From positions 285,874 to 343,596 of the forward strand of contig BFEA01000416.1 of NCBI GenBank assembly GCA_003427395.1: DNA of 57,723 nucleotides, in the 5' to 3' direction. Below the pieces are notes generated by a model. That model did not search any database. It was not told the DNA's origin and worked only from the letters and a program-made list of their open reading frames with translations. Source of the stretch: Chara braunii (Eukaryota; Streptophyta; Charophyceae; Charales; Characeae). The position numbers were made by a program, and so were the translations under genes. Position 1 is the stretch's first letter, and every line of letters starts with the position of its first letter. Positions 12,340-22,149 of the stretch are shown in pieces.

Positions 12340-12990
12340 ATACTCGGTTTTGTATAAATCTTGAAAAGGTATTTCTCCTACGGGAAGCGTTGCCGAAATT
12401 TCTACAAAACCTAAGAGTTAGTCAAATCTGACTTTCAAATATCCAACTTTTAGTCTAAGTTGTATATCTGGCTTAAGAGTTAGTCAAATCTGACTTTCAA
12501 ATATCCAACTTTTAGTCTAAGTTGTATATCTGGCTTAGTAAAAATCTGAAAAGTCTTATTTTCTAGGGGAGGGGCTGCCAAAATTTTTACTAAATCAGGG
12601 AGTTAGACAAAATTTGACTTTGGAAAGTCAAAATTATTTTATATTATGAACTTAACTTTGTATAAATTTTGAAAAGTTACTTTCTCTATGAGAAACGCTG
12701 CCAAAATTTCTATAAATCTAAAGAGTTAGTTAAATTTTGTCTTGATACAAACTCAAGTCGTATGATTGAGTTCATATCTGAGTCGGTATAAATCTGGGAA
12801 GTCTACTTCTCTAAAGGAGATGCTATCCAATTTTTTACTAATTAAGGAAGTTAGATCAAATTTGACTTTCTAGAGTTAGAGATTATTTCAATTTTCATAT
12901 TACAGCTAGTGTAAATTATGAAATGACATTTTTCATACGGGAAGCGGTGCCAAAATTTTCTTAGTTTAAAGGAGACGTAATATATTTTGA
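12340..12990 (+). repeat. degenerate tandem array, unit about 120 bp, five copies
   Basis: Each unit reads GTATAAAT.TTGAAAAGT, then a CT-rich stretch, GGGAAGCG.TGCCAAAATTT, and AGAGTTAGT.AAATTTGAC. Copies begin near 12350, 12538, 12658, 12786 and 12910. A fresher 62-bp duplication sits at 12412-12535. AT-rich and non-coding; possibly the LTR or UTR of a decayed retroelement. Confidence 0.75.
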
Positions 12991-12999
12991 CAGGTGGCG

Positions 13000-14837
13000 A
13001 TTCTTACAATCCACCCTGAATAGGGGAGATTCTGCCAAATGTCTACCTTTCTTTGAGCATTGACTTAGAGGTAGACTTGGACTTATTTAGCAGGCGGATT
13101 TTGAGAGAGAATATGTTATAGAGATTTATTCCCCATACACTAATAGCTAGCCTTGCACATTGACCTCTCAAGTGTTACATGTCATCTTGATCGTTCTGAT
13201 TCAAGATTGAGACTAGATTCAGCTTGATCCCACGAGGATCATCTTTTGTTATCACTGATAACAGGTCGGTTGGTTGATCACCGATTTGTTGGGTAACGAC
13301 ATAACTTTACTCATACATGTACCTCAACTTGATGCCTTAGCCCTGATATTTTATATGTTTTTTTGATAATTTTAACATGACTTCTTTTAAAGGTCATTAT
13401 AAAGAACGTATGAGATTTTATGGAAAATAAAAAATGGTTGGGCCTTGAGTGTGTGAGGCGTGGTATGAGTTACATGGGACAGTAAAGTTGATCATATTGG
13501 TGTATGACAATGTGACTTTCGTATGTGTCTGTGTTTTATGCAGGTTATTATTTTGGAGTTTGGTATACGAGCCTCACTTTGGAGACAGTGAGAATGACAA
13601 CCATGTGTCGCACGATTTGTATACCTTATGGGTTTATGTTCCCCTTTCTTTATTTTTACCTCGAGCTCTGATTTGATATATAAGTATTAGGATGCTTGAT
13701 TATTTTCTGATTGATTTTACTTGTTAATTTTTGTAGTTGGACGTTGATGTCTGTGGCAACCGTCAAAGTCAAATCCGTTGATTTCTCTTCAGACCCTGGA
13801 TGATGAAGCTTGTCTCCAAGACCACGAGAACTAACTGTCATCACAGACTAGAACCTGTGTACCACACACTCTCCGCAGAGTGCAGAAAAGGGTGTGGTGA
13901 TCAACCGTCTTAGGAGATTGTCTAGCGTCGAGAGATTAACCCTCAAAATGCGTGTCAGCCGATACTTGAGTCTCGAACGTGAGCCTCGAGACCACTAAGG
14001 GCCACATGATTATGGGTACTACATAGTACGCCATCGTTGGGACTGCTTGCGTATTCATGCATTGCTAGTCGATATGAGAAGGTTCTGCGTCCACGCGGTT
14101 TTATCTTAAGTCTAGCGCGCGGCGCTTAACTAATTTCCGTATCAGAAGGTTATGGGTCGAATACTAAAGGGACTAGGAGTGTTGTGTTTGTGTGTATTTG
14201 ATTTTTATGTTTTTAGCGTGGTGTAACGCGTGGTGAGTGGGTTGCGTCCTAATCGACTGACGACGAATCACGCTTAGGACTTCAGCCCCCCAATGTATCG
14301 GTTCGCGTGCGGGTCCAATAGAGGCGTAGGACCGCTCGTACCCCCTATGCTACATCATACGAGAAACGCCCTCGGCTGACCCACCTCTGCGATTGCAACT
14401 GATTAATTTTCGTACTGTGGACCGGTAGCTCGGTGGGGATACGCTCACCGAGGGAGGTGACAGCTCCCGCAGGTGGAGGTAAGTTGTATCTCGTGTAGGC
14501 CCTATCATGTTGTAGGGACTCATGAGAGGTATGGCTGGCGCACTCGGCCGGAGCGGTTGTGGAAACTCCATTTGTACCGCGAATGACCAAATCCTGCGTG
14601 ACGCGGCCGGGAGGGTCCCCCTGCGGGACCGATGCGCTCGACAGCCGGAGGAAAAAAAAAAAAAAAAAAAAAAAACTATATTATTATTATTTTATGCAGA
14701 AAAATAAACTGAACAACATTTGTCTCAGGATCACCTCCAAAATCTTTACCAATTTTAAAATAAAAAAATGTTTCTTTATTTGTTTTTTACTCGGCCGAGT
14801 AAGTGGTCCCGAACCACTCTTGTAACCTCACCGGCAA
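13000..14837. other. anonymous stretch up to the assembly gap
   Basis: AT-rich to about 13740, then more GC-balanced with many CGAG/TCG dimers. Ends in a poly-A run (14651-14674) and AT-rich DNA before the N block. No gene recognised. Confidence 0.45.
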
Positions 14838-15014
14838 NNNNNNNNNNNNNNNNNNNNNNNNNNNNNNNNNNNNNNNNNNNNNNNNNNNNNNNNNNNNNNN
14901 NNNNNNNNNNNNNNNNNNNNNNNNNNNNNNNNNNNNNNNNNNNNNNNNNNNNNNNNNNNNNNNNNNNNNNNNNNNNNNNNNNNNNNNNNNNNNNNNNNNN
15001 NNNNNNNNNNNNNN
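14838..15014. other. assembly gap (177 N)
   Basis: A run of Ns followed directly by a T homopolymer (15015-15040). Open frames translated through the gap are meaningless. Confidence 0.99.
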
Positions 15015-15039
15015 TTTTTTTTTTTTTTTTTTTTTTTTT

Positions 15040-15800
15040 TACTGTGTTACAATACTGTCTATTATTTTTTTTAATTTTTTGTTTCGCAAGGAAGATTTGG
15101 TGCGGCGACTACTCTATGAGCTACTGTCCCAAGCACATAGGCGGCACGACGGACGCAATCAATTGCTAAAATGTTTATGAATGAGTCATATATTGTATAT
15201 TTATTATTACTATTATTATTTATTTATTTTTTGGTAATACACCGCATTGTATTATAACAATGCAGTCAGGAAAAAAAAAAAAATAAGTATAACAATGCAG
15301 TAACACAATGATAATAACCTTTAGTAGGCAGAAACCCATGACTATGGGTCTTTCCAAGGTCATGAAAGCTCATTCCCCACCCGTCCATACCTACCCATAT
15401 CCAATCATACCCCATTTATCCCTTGGCACCCAACCACACCCGGCCCAATCGCATATATACCAACGTGAACGTGGCCTAGACCTGTCGGGTGCAGTACAGT
15501 TGGACACCTCTGCGGCCACCGAGAAAGAAAGGGAAAAAACAGAAGGAAAAAAAAAAAAGAGTAAAAGTAGAAAACTTCTAGGTTGTGACATAGATTTTTA
15601 TTTTGGTTGGCAATCATCACATCAACTAGTGGGGGAGTTCCCCTGATGAGGCCGCCTCTAGCAGAAGCTGAAACTAGTAACGGACTCCCAGTCGGCATTG
15701 CTCCACGGGTGGACACTTATTCTGTTGAGAGCAAGGCGGCGGTAGCGACAGCCTCGCTATGTCGAGAAAAGTGTCTGACAATGTTCTGTCATGCTCCGTC
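15040..15800. other. anonymous stretch, no gene recognised
   Basis: AT-rich near 15180-15300, with short A runs at 15271 and 15548. Mixed composition after 15360, short open frames only. Confidence 0.45.
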
Positions 15801-15801
15801 T

Positions 15802-15882
15802 GTTTTTTTTTTGGGGGGGGGAAGACATGCTCCAATCTATTCGTGGGGAGCAGCACGTGCTGGGAATCGGGCCCAGCGTCCC
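15802..15882 (-). mobile_element. HBR copy, short form
   Basis: Minus-strand box at 15859-15877 with stem GCTGGG/CCCAGC and loop CCCGATT, a compensatory variant. Then GTGCTGCTCCCCAC and GGAGC, and an A tail (T run on plus, 15802-15812). The tail begins only about 45 bp after the box. Confidence 0.65.
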
Positions 15883-16214
15883 ATATGAAGACATATAAAA
15901 ACAATTTATGAGCAAATTGAGGTATCAGGGCCATTACCCGGTTTCGGCTTGAGAGTATCCTCAAAGATCATGAACAAGCTACTGAAAATCGCGATAGATG
16001 ATGAAAAAACTACGAATCATTTTTTATGATCGCTAAACACCTCCTGAAATCCACCGCAATTATCCGAACACTCAAGTATCTAAGGGATTCACAATAGATC
16101 ATAACGAAGTTCACCAAAACTGACTTAATTCTCTGACAAACTCATCCAGGCCTCACGCCCCCTATCCGCTAGGTTCTAGAGCAACACGACTCACTCCAGC
16201 TCCGACCAGTGTCG

Positions 16215-16390
16215 TCCTGTGTCAGCAACCCCCGACTGTCCCTTAGGATGCCTACGCATAGCATCCCTAGATCTCTCTACAACGCCTCATGCCCTCACCT
16301 TCGGCAAGTTACAGGGCATCACCCGGCTTCGGCCAGCGTCATTCTGGCATGGAACAGCCACGGATCCTGAATATAACTGTTTAATTTCAG
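16215..16390 (-). repeat. TGCCAGAACGACGCTGG-type dispersed repeat, copy 1
   Basis: On minus it reads TGCCAGAATGACGCTGG.., CCCTGTAAC.TG, GTAGAGAGATCTAGGG and ends near GGGGTTGCTGAC. The same order recurs at about 29990-30150 and 39185-39320 on plus. The copies also share CTGTTATA.TCAG upstream. Non-coding and about 175 bp long. Confidence 0.7.
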
Positions 16391-17010
16391 TGCAGCTTCG
16401 CACAAACCACCAGCAGTCCCTCTGAGTCCTGAGAGATTCTTCAAACTACCAGGAATAACAAGGTTGCTTGTTTTGAAAATTCCGTAAGGAATCAGAAAAA
16501 ATCTCAACCAAATACAAGCAAAGGATATAGAAATTCCCCCCTTTCCCCTCATCCCCCTGCCCCACCGCTACCTCCACCGACAAGGACCGCCCCTGATCAC
16601 GAGCACTCCTTGTCGGCCCCAATTTGGGACAGACCTGTTTCCCCCCCTTACTCCCACAAAGGCATCCAGTTCCCAACCAAAGTATGCCTCTGCCAACCCC
16701 TTGCCCTTATCTGCCACCGCTGGGATATGATGCCGACCCGTACATCTCCCCCAGCCCCAGAATAAAGCATCCCCCAAAATCTGCCCGGTCTCCCTTCAGG
16801 GCAATCACCTCCCTCCTTGTGAAGCCCTTACAGAGTAGAGCTCTCCCCCTCAGAACCAACCCACCAGCCCACCAGAAGTAATTTGTTTACGCTTGAGAGG
16901 AGAATCAGAATTCATGATGTTGCTGTGGATTATTTCCTCCCCCTCCTATTGGAAGTCTTTTGCAAGATTGCAGCACGCGGTTGTGTGCTGTTCGTCGAGT
17001 CAGGGCCTAG

Positions 17011-17116
17011 CCACACCACTCTCGAAATGTGAAAAAGACAACAATTTGGCGGGCGCATCTGGCCATGATCTAGCGGGAAGTTCATTCTCATTTTGCACAG
17101 TTCGAGAGTGGTGTGG
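17011..17116. repeat. short element with 16-bp perfect inverted repeats
   Basis: CCACACCACTCTCGAA (17011-17026) is exactly complementary to 17101-17116, with weaker pairing further in. Span 106 bp. No target-site duplication was recognised, so it could be a MITE or a chance foldback. Confidence 0.55.
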
Positions 17117-17374
17117 GGACGTCCTCAGTGTGTACATCTCACCTGCACAGTACATTACATAAGTAGGCCATAGAGATTACTGCTGAGGTTGTGATCCCGA
17201 TCCCGATGCTGAATGTCGATATTCTTGTCTCATGTCTGTTGTAACAACTCTACAGTTTTTTTGTATACGGGCGGCCTTAGCCCCTGACTTGATAGTGGTT
17301 GGCAGGATTTGAAATTTTCTTTAAAAACTAATCTAATCTATATAATTATATTCTTCTCCCAATCTTCTTTTGTA

Positions 17375-17655
17375 CTAGGCTACCAGAGTGGCCCGGGGTC
17401 ACTTGCCCGGCCGGGCCAAAAAAATAAAAAAATAAAAATGAAAATAAATAGTTTTAAAAATTATTTTTTATTCGAAATTTGGTGAAGAATTTCGATGTGA
17501 CCCTGAGGCAAAAGTTGTTCAGTTCACTTTTCTGCACAACATAGTTTTTTTTCGGATTTTTCGGTTTTTTTTTTTTTTTTTTTTTTGCTGGGACCTTCCC
17601 TGGTCCTTGCACGGGCTGGCCACCCGGGACCCGGGCGGCCCGGCTGGTAGCCTAG
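17375..17655. mobile_element. hAT-like non-autonomous DNA element (MITE) with 8-bp TSD
   Basis: Terminal inverted repeats CTAGGCTACCAG (17375-17386) and CTGGTAGCCTAG (17644-17655) are perfect over 12 bp. They continue into GC-rich imperfect pairing (GGCCCGGG / CCCGGG). Directly outside is an exact 8-bp direct repeat, CTTTTGTA (17367-17374 and 17656-17663). An 8-bp duplication is typical of hAT transposases. The 281-bp interior is AT-rich and has no coding capacity, so a transposase would act in trans. Confidence 0.8.
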
Positions 17656-17998
17656 CTTTTGTATATATTTTCCTCATCTATCTCATCCCCTCGCTACTCC
17701 TCTATGTATAGTAGAGGGGAACACCAACCAAACCTGGACTGGGAACTGTCCCAAGCCCACGGGCCCATGGGGTAGATTGGCACCAGAGCAGTGGTGTGAG
17801 AGCAAGGCTTGTATGTATCAGCCCCTCAGCAAGATGATGCGGGGTGATCAGGCATTGCCGGCGGGGAAACCGGCGATGCTAGTGCCAAGCATCTTTGGCC
17901 AGTCATTTGCACCTTCCCCTAACCCCCCGTCAACCCCACTTTTTTTTTTCTTTTTCTTTTTTTTAACACAAGACACTCCCATCAGTGCTAGTGGTGCA

Positions 17999-18470
17999 TT
18001 TTTTTTTTTTTTTCTTCTTTGAAACTTTGTTTACGGGAAACCTACTTATCGAAGTGATAAGAGCATCCCCGGGAAGTAGGCCCCGGCGTCGAAGGCTCCA
18101 TCTATTGGTGGGGAGCTACACCTGCTGGAAATCGGGTCCAGCGTCCCTATACAATGATGAACATGTATCTGCTGGAAATCAGGTCCAGCGTCCCTGTACA
18201 ATGGTGTGAGTGTATGTGCTAGAAAACGGGTCCAGCATCCCTATGCAGAGATGTGTTGATATGTCCAACTACCTATGTATGCACGTTGAGCAATATATGT
18301 CAGATGGTGGGAGACCCTATCCATCTGATCTACAGTATCTCCTAAACAAACTAAGGCATCGCTCCCAATCTTTTCTGTCAGATGGAACCCTAACCTAGAT
18401 GTGTGTTTCAATGATGTGATTTGTGTCAGCTGGAAATCGGGTCTAGCGTCCCTATACAATGGTGTGTATC
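17999..18470 (-). mobile_element. HBR copy with a train of four boxes
   Basis: On minus, four boxes (18429-18447, 18218-18236, 18170-18188, 18124-18142) are followed by the GCTCC..ATAGATGGAGC segment and an A tail (T run 17999-18013). The last three boxes are spaced 46-48 bp apart with similar linkers, so the hairpin itself has been tandemly amplified. Stems of boxes 1 and 3 carry single mismatches. Confidence 0.7.
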
Positions 18471-18844
18471 TATGTCCAACAGTCAGAAATTGTCTATATA
18501 TGTACAGCAATCCATATAAGACTACCTCCAATCTGTCTGTCTTTATTCTATATCAATCAAAATCTAATCACGAAACCCTAAGCACAATATGATGTGTGTG
18601 ATCTTTATCAATCAAGCCGAAACACGAGGCTCTATCAATGGTGAGATATGTATGATCTGGACGTCAAGTCCAGTATTCATTATGCATTATCGTGTGAAAC
18701 TGTCAGGGGGCATTGATTACTTCCCTGAGCAAGGGAAGGATTGACCTCCCGCTAACACTTCCCTAAACAGCCCTCATCCAACCCACGGGGCGATCAGCAC
18801 CCGATTGATGATTGATATTGCGGGCCGGGCAAACCAAATCTTGT

Positions 18845-18933
18845 CCGTTGTTTGGCAGAGGATAGGAATAGGATAGTCCGTGGTGATTGAATCACCACCG
18901 ACTATCCTATTCCTATCCTCTGCCAAACAACGG
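18845..18933. repeat. near-perfect palindrome, 44-nt arms
   Basis: The arms 18845-18888 and 18890-18933 are reverse complements with one mismatch and only a single central base (18889). This is a strong cruciform or snapback candidate; an assembly or library foldback artefact is possible. The right arm abuts the duplicated trinucleotide-repeat region. Confidence 0.85.
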
Positions 18934-19319
18934 GAAGCAATTCCGTATCGAGGTAGAAGGGGGACAAGACAGTAAGCCCCTTCTCCATGTCAACCCCAAA
19001 TCCCACCACGTCCACTCCCATCACGCTGATGATAATCTCAGATGCCCGGATACCACTTTCTACCCCGCTGCTTCCATGGTCATCGCCGCCACCTTCGTCG
19101 TCGTCGTCGTCGTCGTCGTTGTTGTTGTTGTTGTTGTTATCACCGTCACTATCATTGAGGGGAGGGGAGATAGCAAACCACTTTTCCGTGTCAACCCCAA
19201 TCTCCACCACGTCCGCATGTGGCATCTCCCCCATCATGTCGATGATGATCACAGGTGCACGAACACCGCTGTCTGCCCCACTGCTTCCGCAGTCGTTGCT
19301 GCCGCCGTCGACGTCGTCG

Positions 19320-19366
<47 letters not shown>

Positions 19367-19540
19367 GCCGTTGTTATCATTGTTGTTGTTGTTGTTGTCG
19401 CGCTCATTCTTACTGTCGTGCTCAATTTTGTCACTATCCATGATGCCGCTGTTGTTGATGTTATTGTTGTTGTTAATGTTCTTGCTATTGTTGATGTTTT
19501 CATCGCAATCATCGTCACCGGCCTCCAAACCTCCCTCCAA
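18902..19540 (-). repeat. internally duplicated region with (GTT/GTC)n tracts; Asn/Asp-rich frame on minus
   Basis: Two related units (about 18948-19140 and 19150-19400) each contain GTGTCAACCCCAA..CCACCACGTCC.., then C.GCTTCC.., and end in GTC/GTT repeats. A 212-codon minus frame stays open through both and shows the same residue pattern twice (SG..SG.RA..III..MG), separated by poly-Asn/Asp. It begins with TTG, not ATG. It could be coding; the repeat-driven composition makes this uncertain. Confidence 0.5.
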
Positions 19541-19569
19541 CTAGTCGTCCTTGTCGCCCTTGCCGCCCA

Positions 19570-19932
19570 TCACACCCATCTCGCCAACTCTCTGCCGATT
19601 CTCCAGCTGATTGCGTAGGTTGCGCCCAATGTAACGAAGGTTCTGCAAGCACCCATCCGCTCATCCGCCGGCCTCCAGTCGATGTAGACCTCGAGCTGGG
19701 GATCCAGCCCCTCCTCCAGCTCCCACATGATGTCTAGCATCTCCTTGGTCCTATCCTCCAGCCACTGATGCATCGAGATCGCCCCCTCATCGATCTCCAC
19801 GCCTTCCTGCCGCCGCTGCATGAGCAACCCCGCTATCGTCTGCAGGTGTTTGCTTCCCTCCTCCAGTGTGATAAGCCATTCCTCGGCTCTATGATGTAGC
19901 TCCCCCACCGAATCCTTCTCACGCCCAATTAA
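19570..19932 (-). CDS. possible coding exon, hypothetical protein
   Basis: Minus-strand frame open from just after an in-frame TAG (about 19935) to TGA at 19570. Composition is balanced and protein-like: acidic/hydrophobic helical segments, Trp-containing motifs (EEWLITLEEG, MHQWLEDR, YIDWRPADERMG) and no low complexity. No ATG is at the obvious beginning; the first methionine codons are internal, so this may be an internal exon. Upstream on the same strand is a cluster of ACGT-core sites (19994-20073). I do not recognise the family. A decayed transposon protein is the alternative. Confidence 0.35.
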   Translation of the reverse strand, partial: LIGREKDSVGELHHRAEEWLITLEEGSKHLQTIAGLLMQRRQEGVEIDEGAISMHQWLEDRTKEMLDIMWELEEGLDPQLEVYIDWRPADERMGACRTFVTLGATYAISWRIGRELARWV

Positions 19933-19993
19933 CTACGCCGTTCACACGGTTCTTCTGAACCCCTTGTAATCCCACGGCTGACGCTACCCCTCC

Positions 19994-20073
19994 GCACGTG
20001 TCACGGGACGTCCACGTCTCCAAACAACAGGCGCCACGTGGCAACAAAACACACGCACCTATCGGGCACGTGC
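19994..20073 (-). promoter_or_regulatory. cluster of ACGT-core (G-box/bZIP-like) motifs
   Basis: GCACGTGTC (19994), GACGTC (20007), CACGTC (20014), palindromic GCCACGTGGC (20033-20042) and GCACGTGC (20066-20073) lie within 80 bp. They sit just upstream of the minus-strand ORF at 19570-19932. Such cores bind plant bZIP/bHLH factors. Its role as a promoter here is inferred. Confidence 0.35.
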
Positions 20074-20374
20074 GCAGGCCCAGCTGCCGGGGAGCTGTTC
20101 TCCCCAGGCGCTAGTCGAGCTGGGGCGACCGGGCCCTACCAGTCCGCCGGCGTCAGGGCGGTAGCGCTAGCACGGTCTCCTCTTGGGCTCCTAGCCTTTC
20201 GTGCTAGTAGTGCATTAGTGGTGTCTAATATCCAATATCATTGCTGCTGCATAGCAACCAACAATATTTGGCCAAGGTCCTGCCAATCCTGCCTTGGAGA
20301 GCCAACAGGTTATCTCTAGCTGCTATAACACCAAGCTTGCCCAGGCACGTACGTGAGGCCACTGCGGATTCCAC

Positions 20375-20378
<4 letters not shown>

Positions 20379-20406
<28 letters not shown>

Positions 20407-20468
20407 GAGGAAAACCAGCACGGTGATAAGAGCAGCCGCCTTACTAACTGAGCTAAGCCCGCAGGCTA
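20379..20468 (-). repeat. tRNA-derived SINE head with A tail
   Basis: Minus strand reads GCGGGCTTAGCTCAGTTAG then AAGGCGGCTGCTCTTATCACC: a textbook D-arm/A-box (TTAGCTCAGTTAG) and an anticodon-arm-like segment. A T-arm is missing and GGTTTTCC runs straight into an A tail (T run on plus, 20379-20406). This is a truncated tRNA-derived retroposon, not a functional tRNA. Confidence 0.65.
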
Positions 20469-20469
20469 G

Positions 20470-20665
20470 GATTTTTTTTTATTTTATTTTATTTTTTTAA
20501 GCACTCCTATCGGAGATAGTGGTGCTGATAAGAGCAGACACCACTACCACCTGCTGGAAAACGGGTCCAGCGTCCCATATACATATTGTAGTCAGAAAGC
20601 AATATAGCAGGCTCCTGCCAGCATTGATTACCCTGGGTTCCAGGGGATTGACTGAGCAGGATGTT
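20470..20665 (-). mobile_element. HBR copy with upstream second hairpin module
   Basis: Minus order: CCTGCTCAGTCAATCCCCTGG..CCAGGGTAATCAATGC module (20617-20663), about 45 bp spacer, box 20553-20571, a tRNA-like GGTGTCTGCTCTTATCAGCACC segment, and an A-rich tail (T-rich on plus, 20471-20500). One of the more complete copies. Confidence 0.7.
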
Positions 20666-20940
20666 GAGAACGTTGAAAAGCAGCCACGGAGCCGGACATT
20701 TTATGAAGTGTATCTCTTCACCCTCCAACAAAGGGCGCCAGATAGGCAGGCTAGGATTTTAATTTTGAATTCCTCCTCTTCTTTTTTTTCTCTCGAAGAG
20801 TCGAAGGTTGTTTGAGAGTCATTTTGAGACGACGGATTTGAACTTGAGATCTGCCATTCAGTCCCCTGTCAGAGACAACATTGGCAAAGAAAGTAAGTTA
20901 TCACATATTGATTCCGGATTCTTCTTCCTAGGTACCCAAA

Positions 20941-21259
20941 TATCACGTGGTAAAGCAGAAGGTACGAAAGAAGGAAACGATTGTTGTTGCAGGCACCCAT
21001 CAGGAAACTGTTAAGTACACTGCGAGAACAGGGATTTTTTAAAGGAGACTTTATGTATACCCACGGCAAGAAATGGAATAAATAGCCCACATGGATCATA
21101 TCACGTGGTAAAAGCAGAAGGTACGAAAGAAGGAAAAGATTGGTGTTGCAGGCACTCGTCAGGAAACTGTCAAGTACACTGCGAGAACAGGGAAATTTTT
21201 AAAGGAGACTTTATGTATACCCACGGCAAGACGTGGGATAAATAGCCCACACGGATCAT
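20941..21259. repeat. tandem duplication, period 158 bp
   Basis: TATCACGTGGTAAA.GCAGAAGG begins both units (20941 and 21099), and both end in AATAGCCCACA.GGATCAT. Divergence is low, so the duplication is fairly recent. No conserved coding frame. Confidence 0.9.
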
Positions 21260-21318
21260 GCTGACATATTCTTAAGATTCTACAATGATCAGAGAATATG
21301 TGGAATGATCCTGAATTA

Positions 21319-21668
21319 GGCAAGGGTACGGAAGGAGGTCCCACTGGTGCCCCCTCCAGTGGCTCCCTCTCTCCCTCCGTGCAGTACGTAGTCAGAAGTG
21401 TCGGACGCTGGACCCGATTTCCAGCACAGCATCCTATTTTTGGTAGGTAGGATTTCCAGCTGGTGGATGTTGTCAGTATCATCATTAGCATCACCATTAC
21501 CATTATCATCATCTTCATCATGAGGGACGCTGAGCCCGGTTCTCAGCAATTTCGGTTCGGTTACTCCGGGTAGACTGTGAGGACCCCAGCCTCAATCTTC
21601 TTATTGGTAATATCAGCCTTGGGCAATGGGCCCGTTATTTCAAAAAGAAAAAAAGAAAAAAAAAAAAA
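21319..21668 (+). mobile_element. 350-bp HBR insertion with 12-bp target-site duplication
   Basis: Flanked by GATCCTGAATTA at 21307-21318 and 21669-21680. Order: CCACTGGtgccccctCCAGTGG hairpin (about 21341-21363), box (21407-21425, stem GCTGGA/TCCAGC), an ATC-rich stretch, a second box (21529-21547, stem GCTGAG/CTCAGC), a 3' segment ending TTGGGCAATGGGCCCG, and an A-rich tail. The last ~140 bp are nearly identical to the 3' end of the 2.2-kb insertion at 37468-39692. No coding capacity. Confidence 0.85.
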
Positions 21669-21812
21669 GATCCTGAATTACTACTCTTTCGTGGACAATC
21701 GATCATCATCATTACGGTCGATAGTTCATTTAATGAAGGAATCTTGTGCATTGACCTTAGCGGTTATCTCATTGGGTGGATGGATCCCTCCCCCAATCAC
21801 TGCCTTAGCCCG

Positions 21813-22130
21813 TCCTCTTTTGCCCACTGCAGGCAAAGCACACCGCCTCTCGCCTCTTCCCGAAGAGGCGGTGTGCTTTGCCTGCAGTGGGCAAAAGAGG
21901 AGGGTTAAGGTTGGAAGGAACCGGATTTGAACTCGAGATCTGTTGAGCAGTAGAGGTGCATTGGTGATGGGCCTCTTCCCGGCGGTGTCAGGGTGCTTTG
22001 CCTGCAGTGGGCAAAAGAGGAGCTCAGGGCTGAGGTTGTTATGAGATCTGTTGAGCAGTAGAGGTGCATTTGTGATGGGCCTCTTCTCTGCAGTGTGCTT
22101 TGCCTGCAGTGGGCAAAAGAGGAGGGGCCA
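21813..22130. repeat. 38-bp inverted repeat plus 108-bp tandem duplication
   Basis: 21813-21850 is exactly complementary to 21864-21901 around a 13-nt spacer. The right-arm sequence (GTGCTTTGCCTGCAGTGGGC) recurs twice downstream. It belongs to a tandem unit beginning GAGATCTGTTGAGCAGTAGAGG at 21935 and 22043, period 108 bp. GGATTTGAACTCGAGATCT near 21924 resembles a tRNA T-arm on minus. Confidence 0.85.
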
Positions 22131-22149
22131 AGGAAGTGATTGAGGGAGG

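Noticed and set aside
18124-18447. CRISPR-like array (repeated boxes with spacers)
   Set aside because: Only four degenerate boxes with similar linkers, in eukaryotic retroposon context with an A tail; no cas genes.
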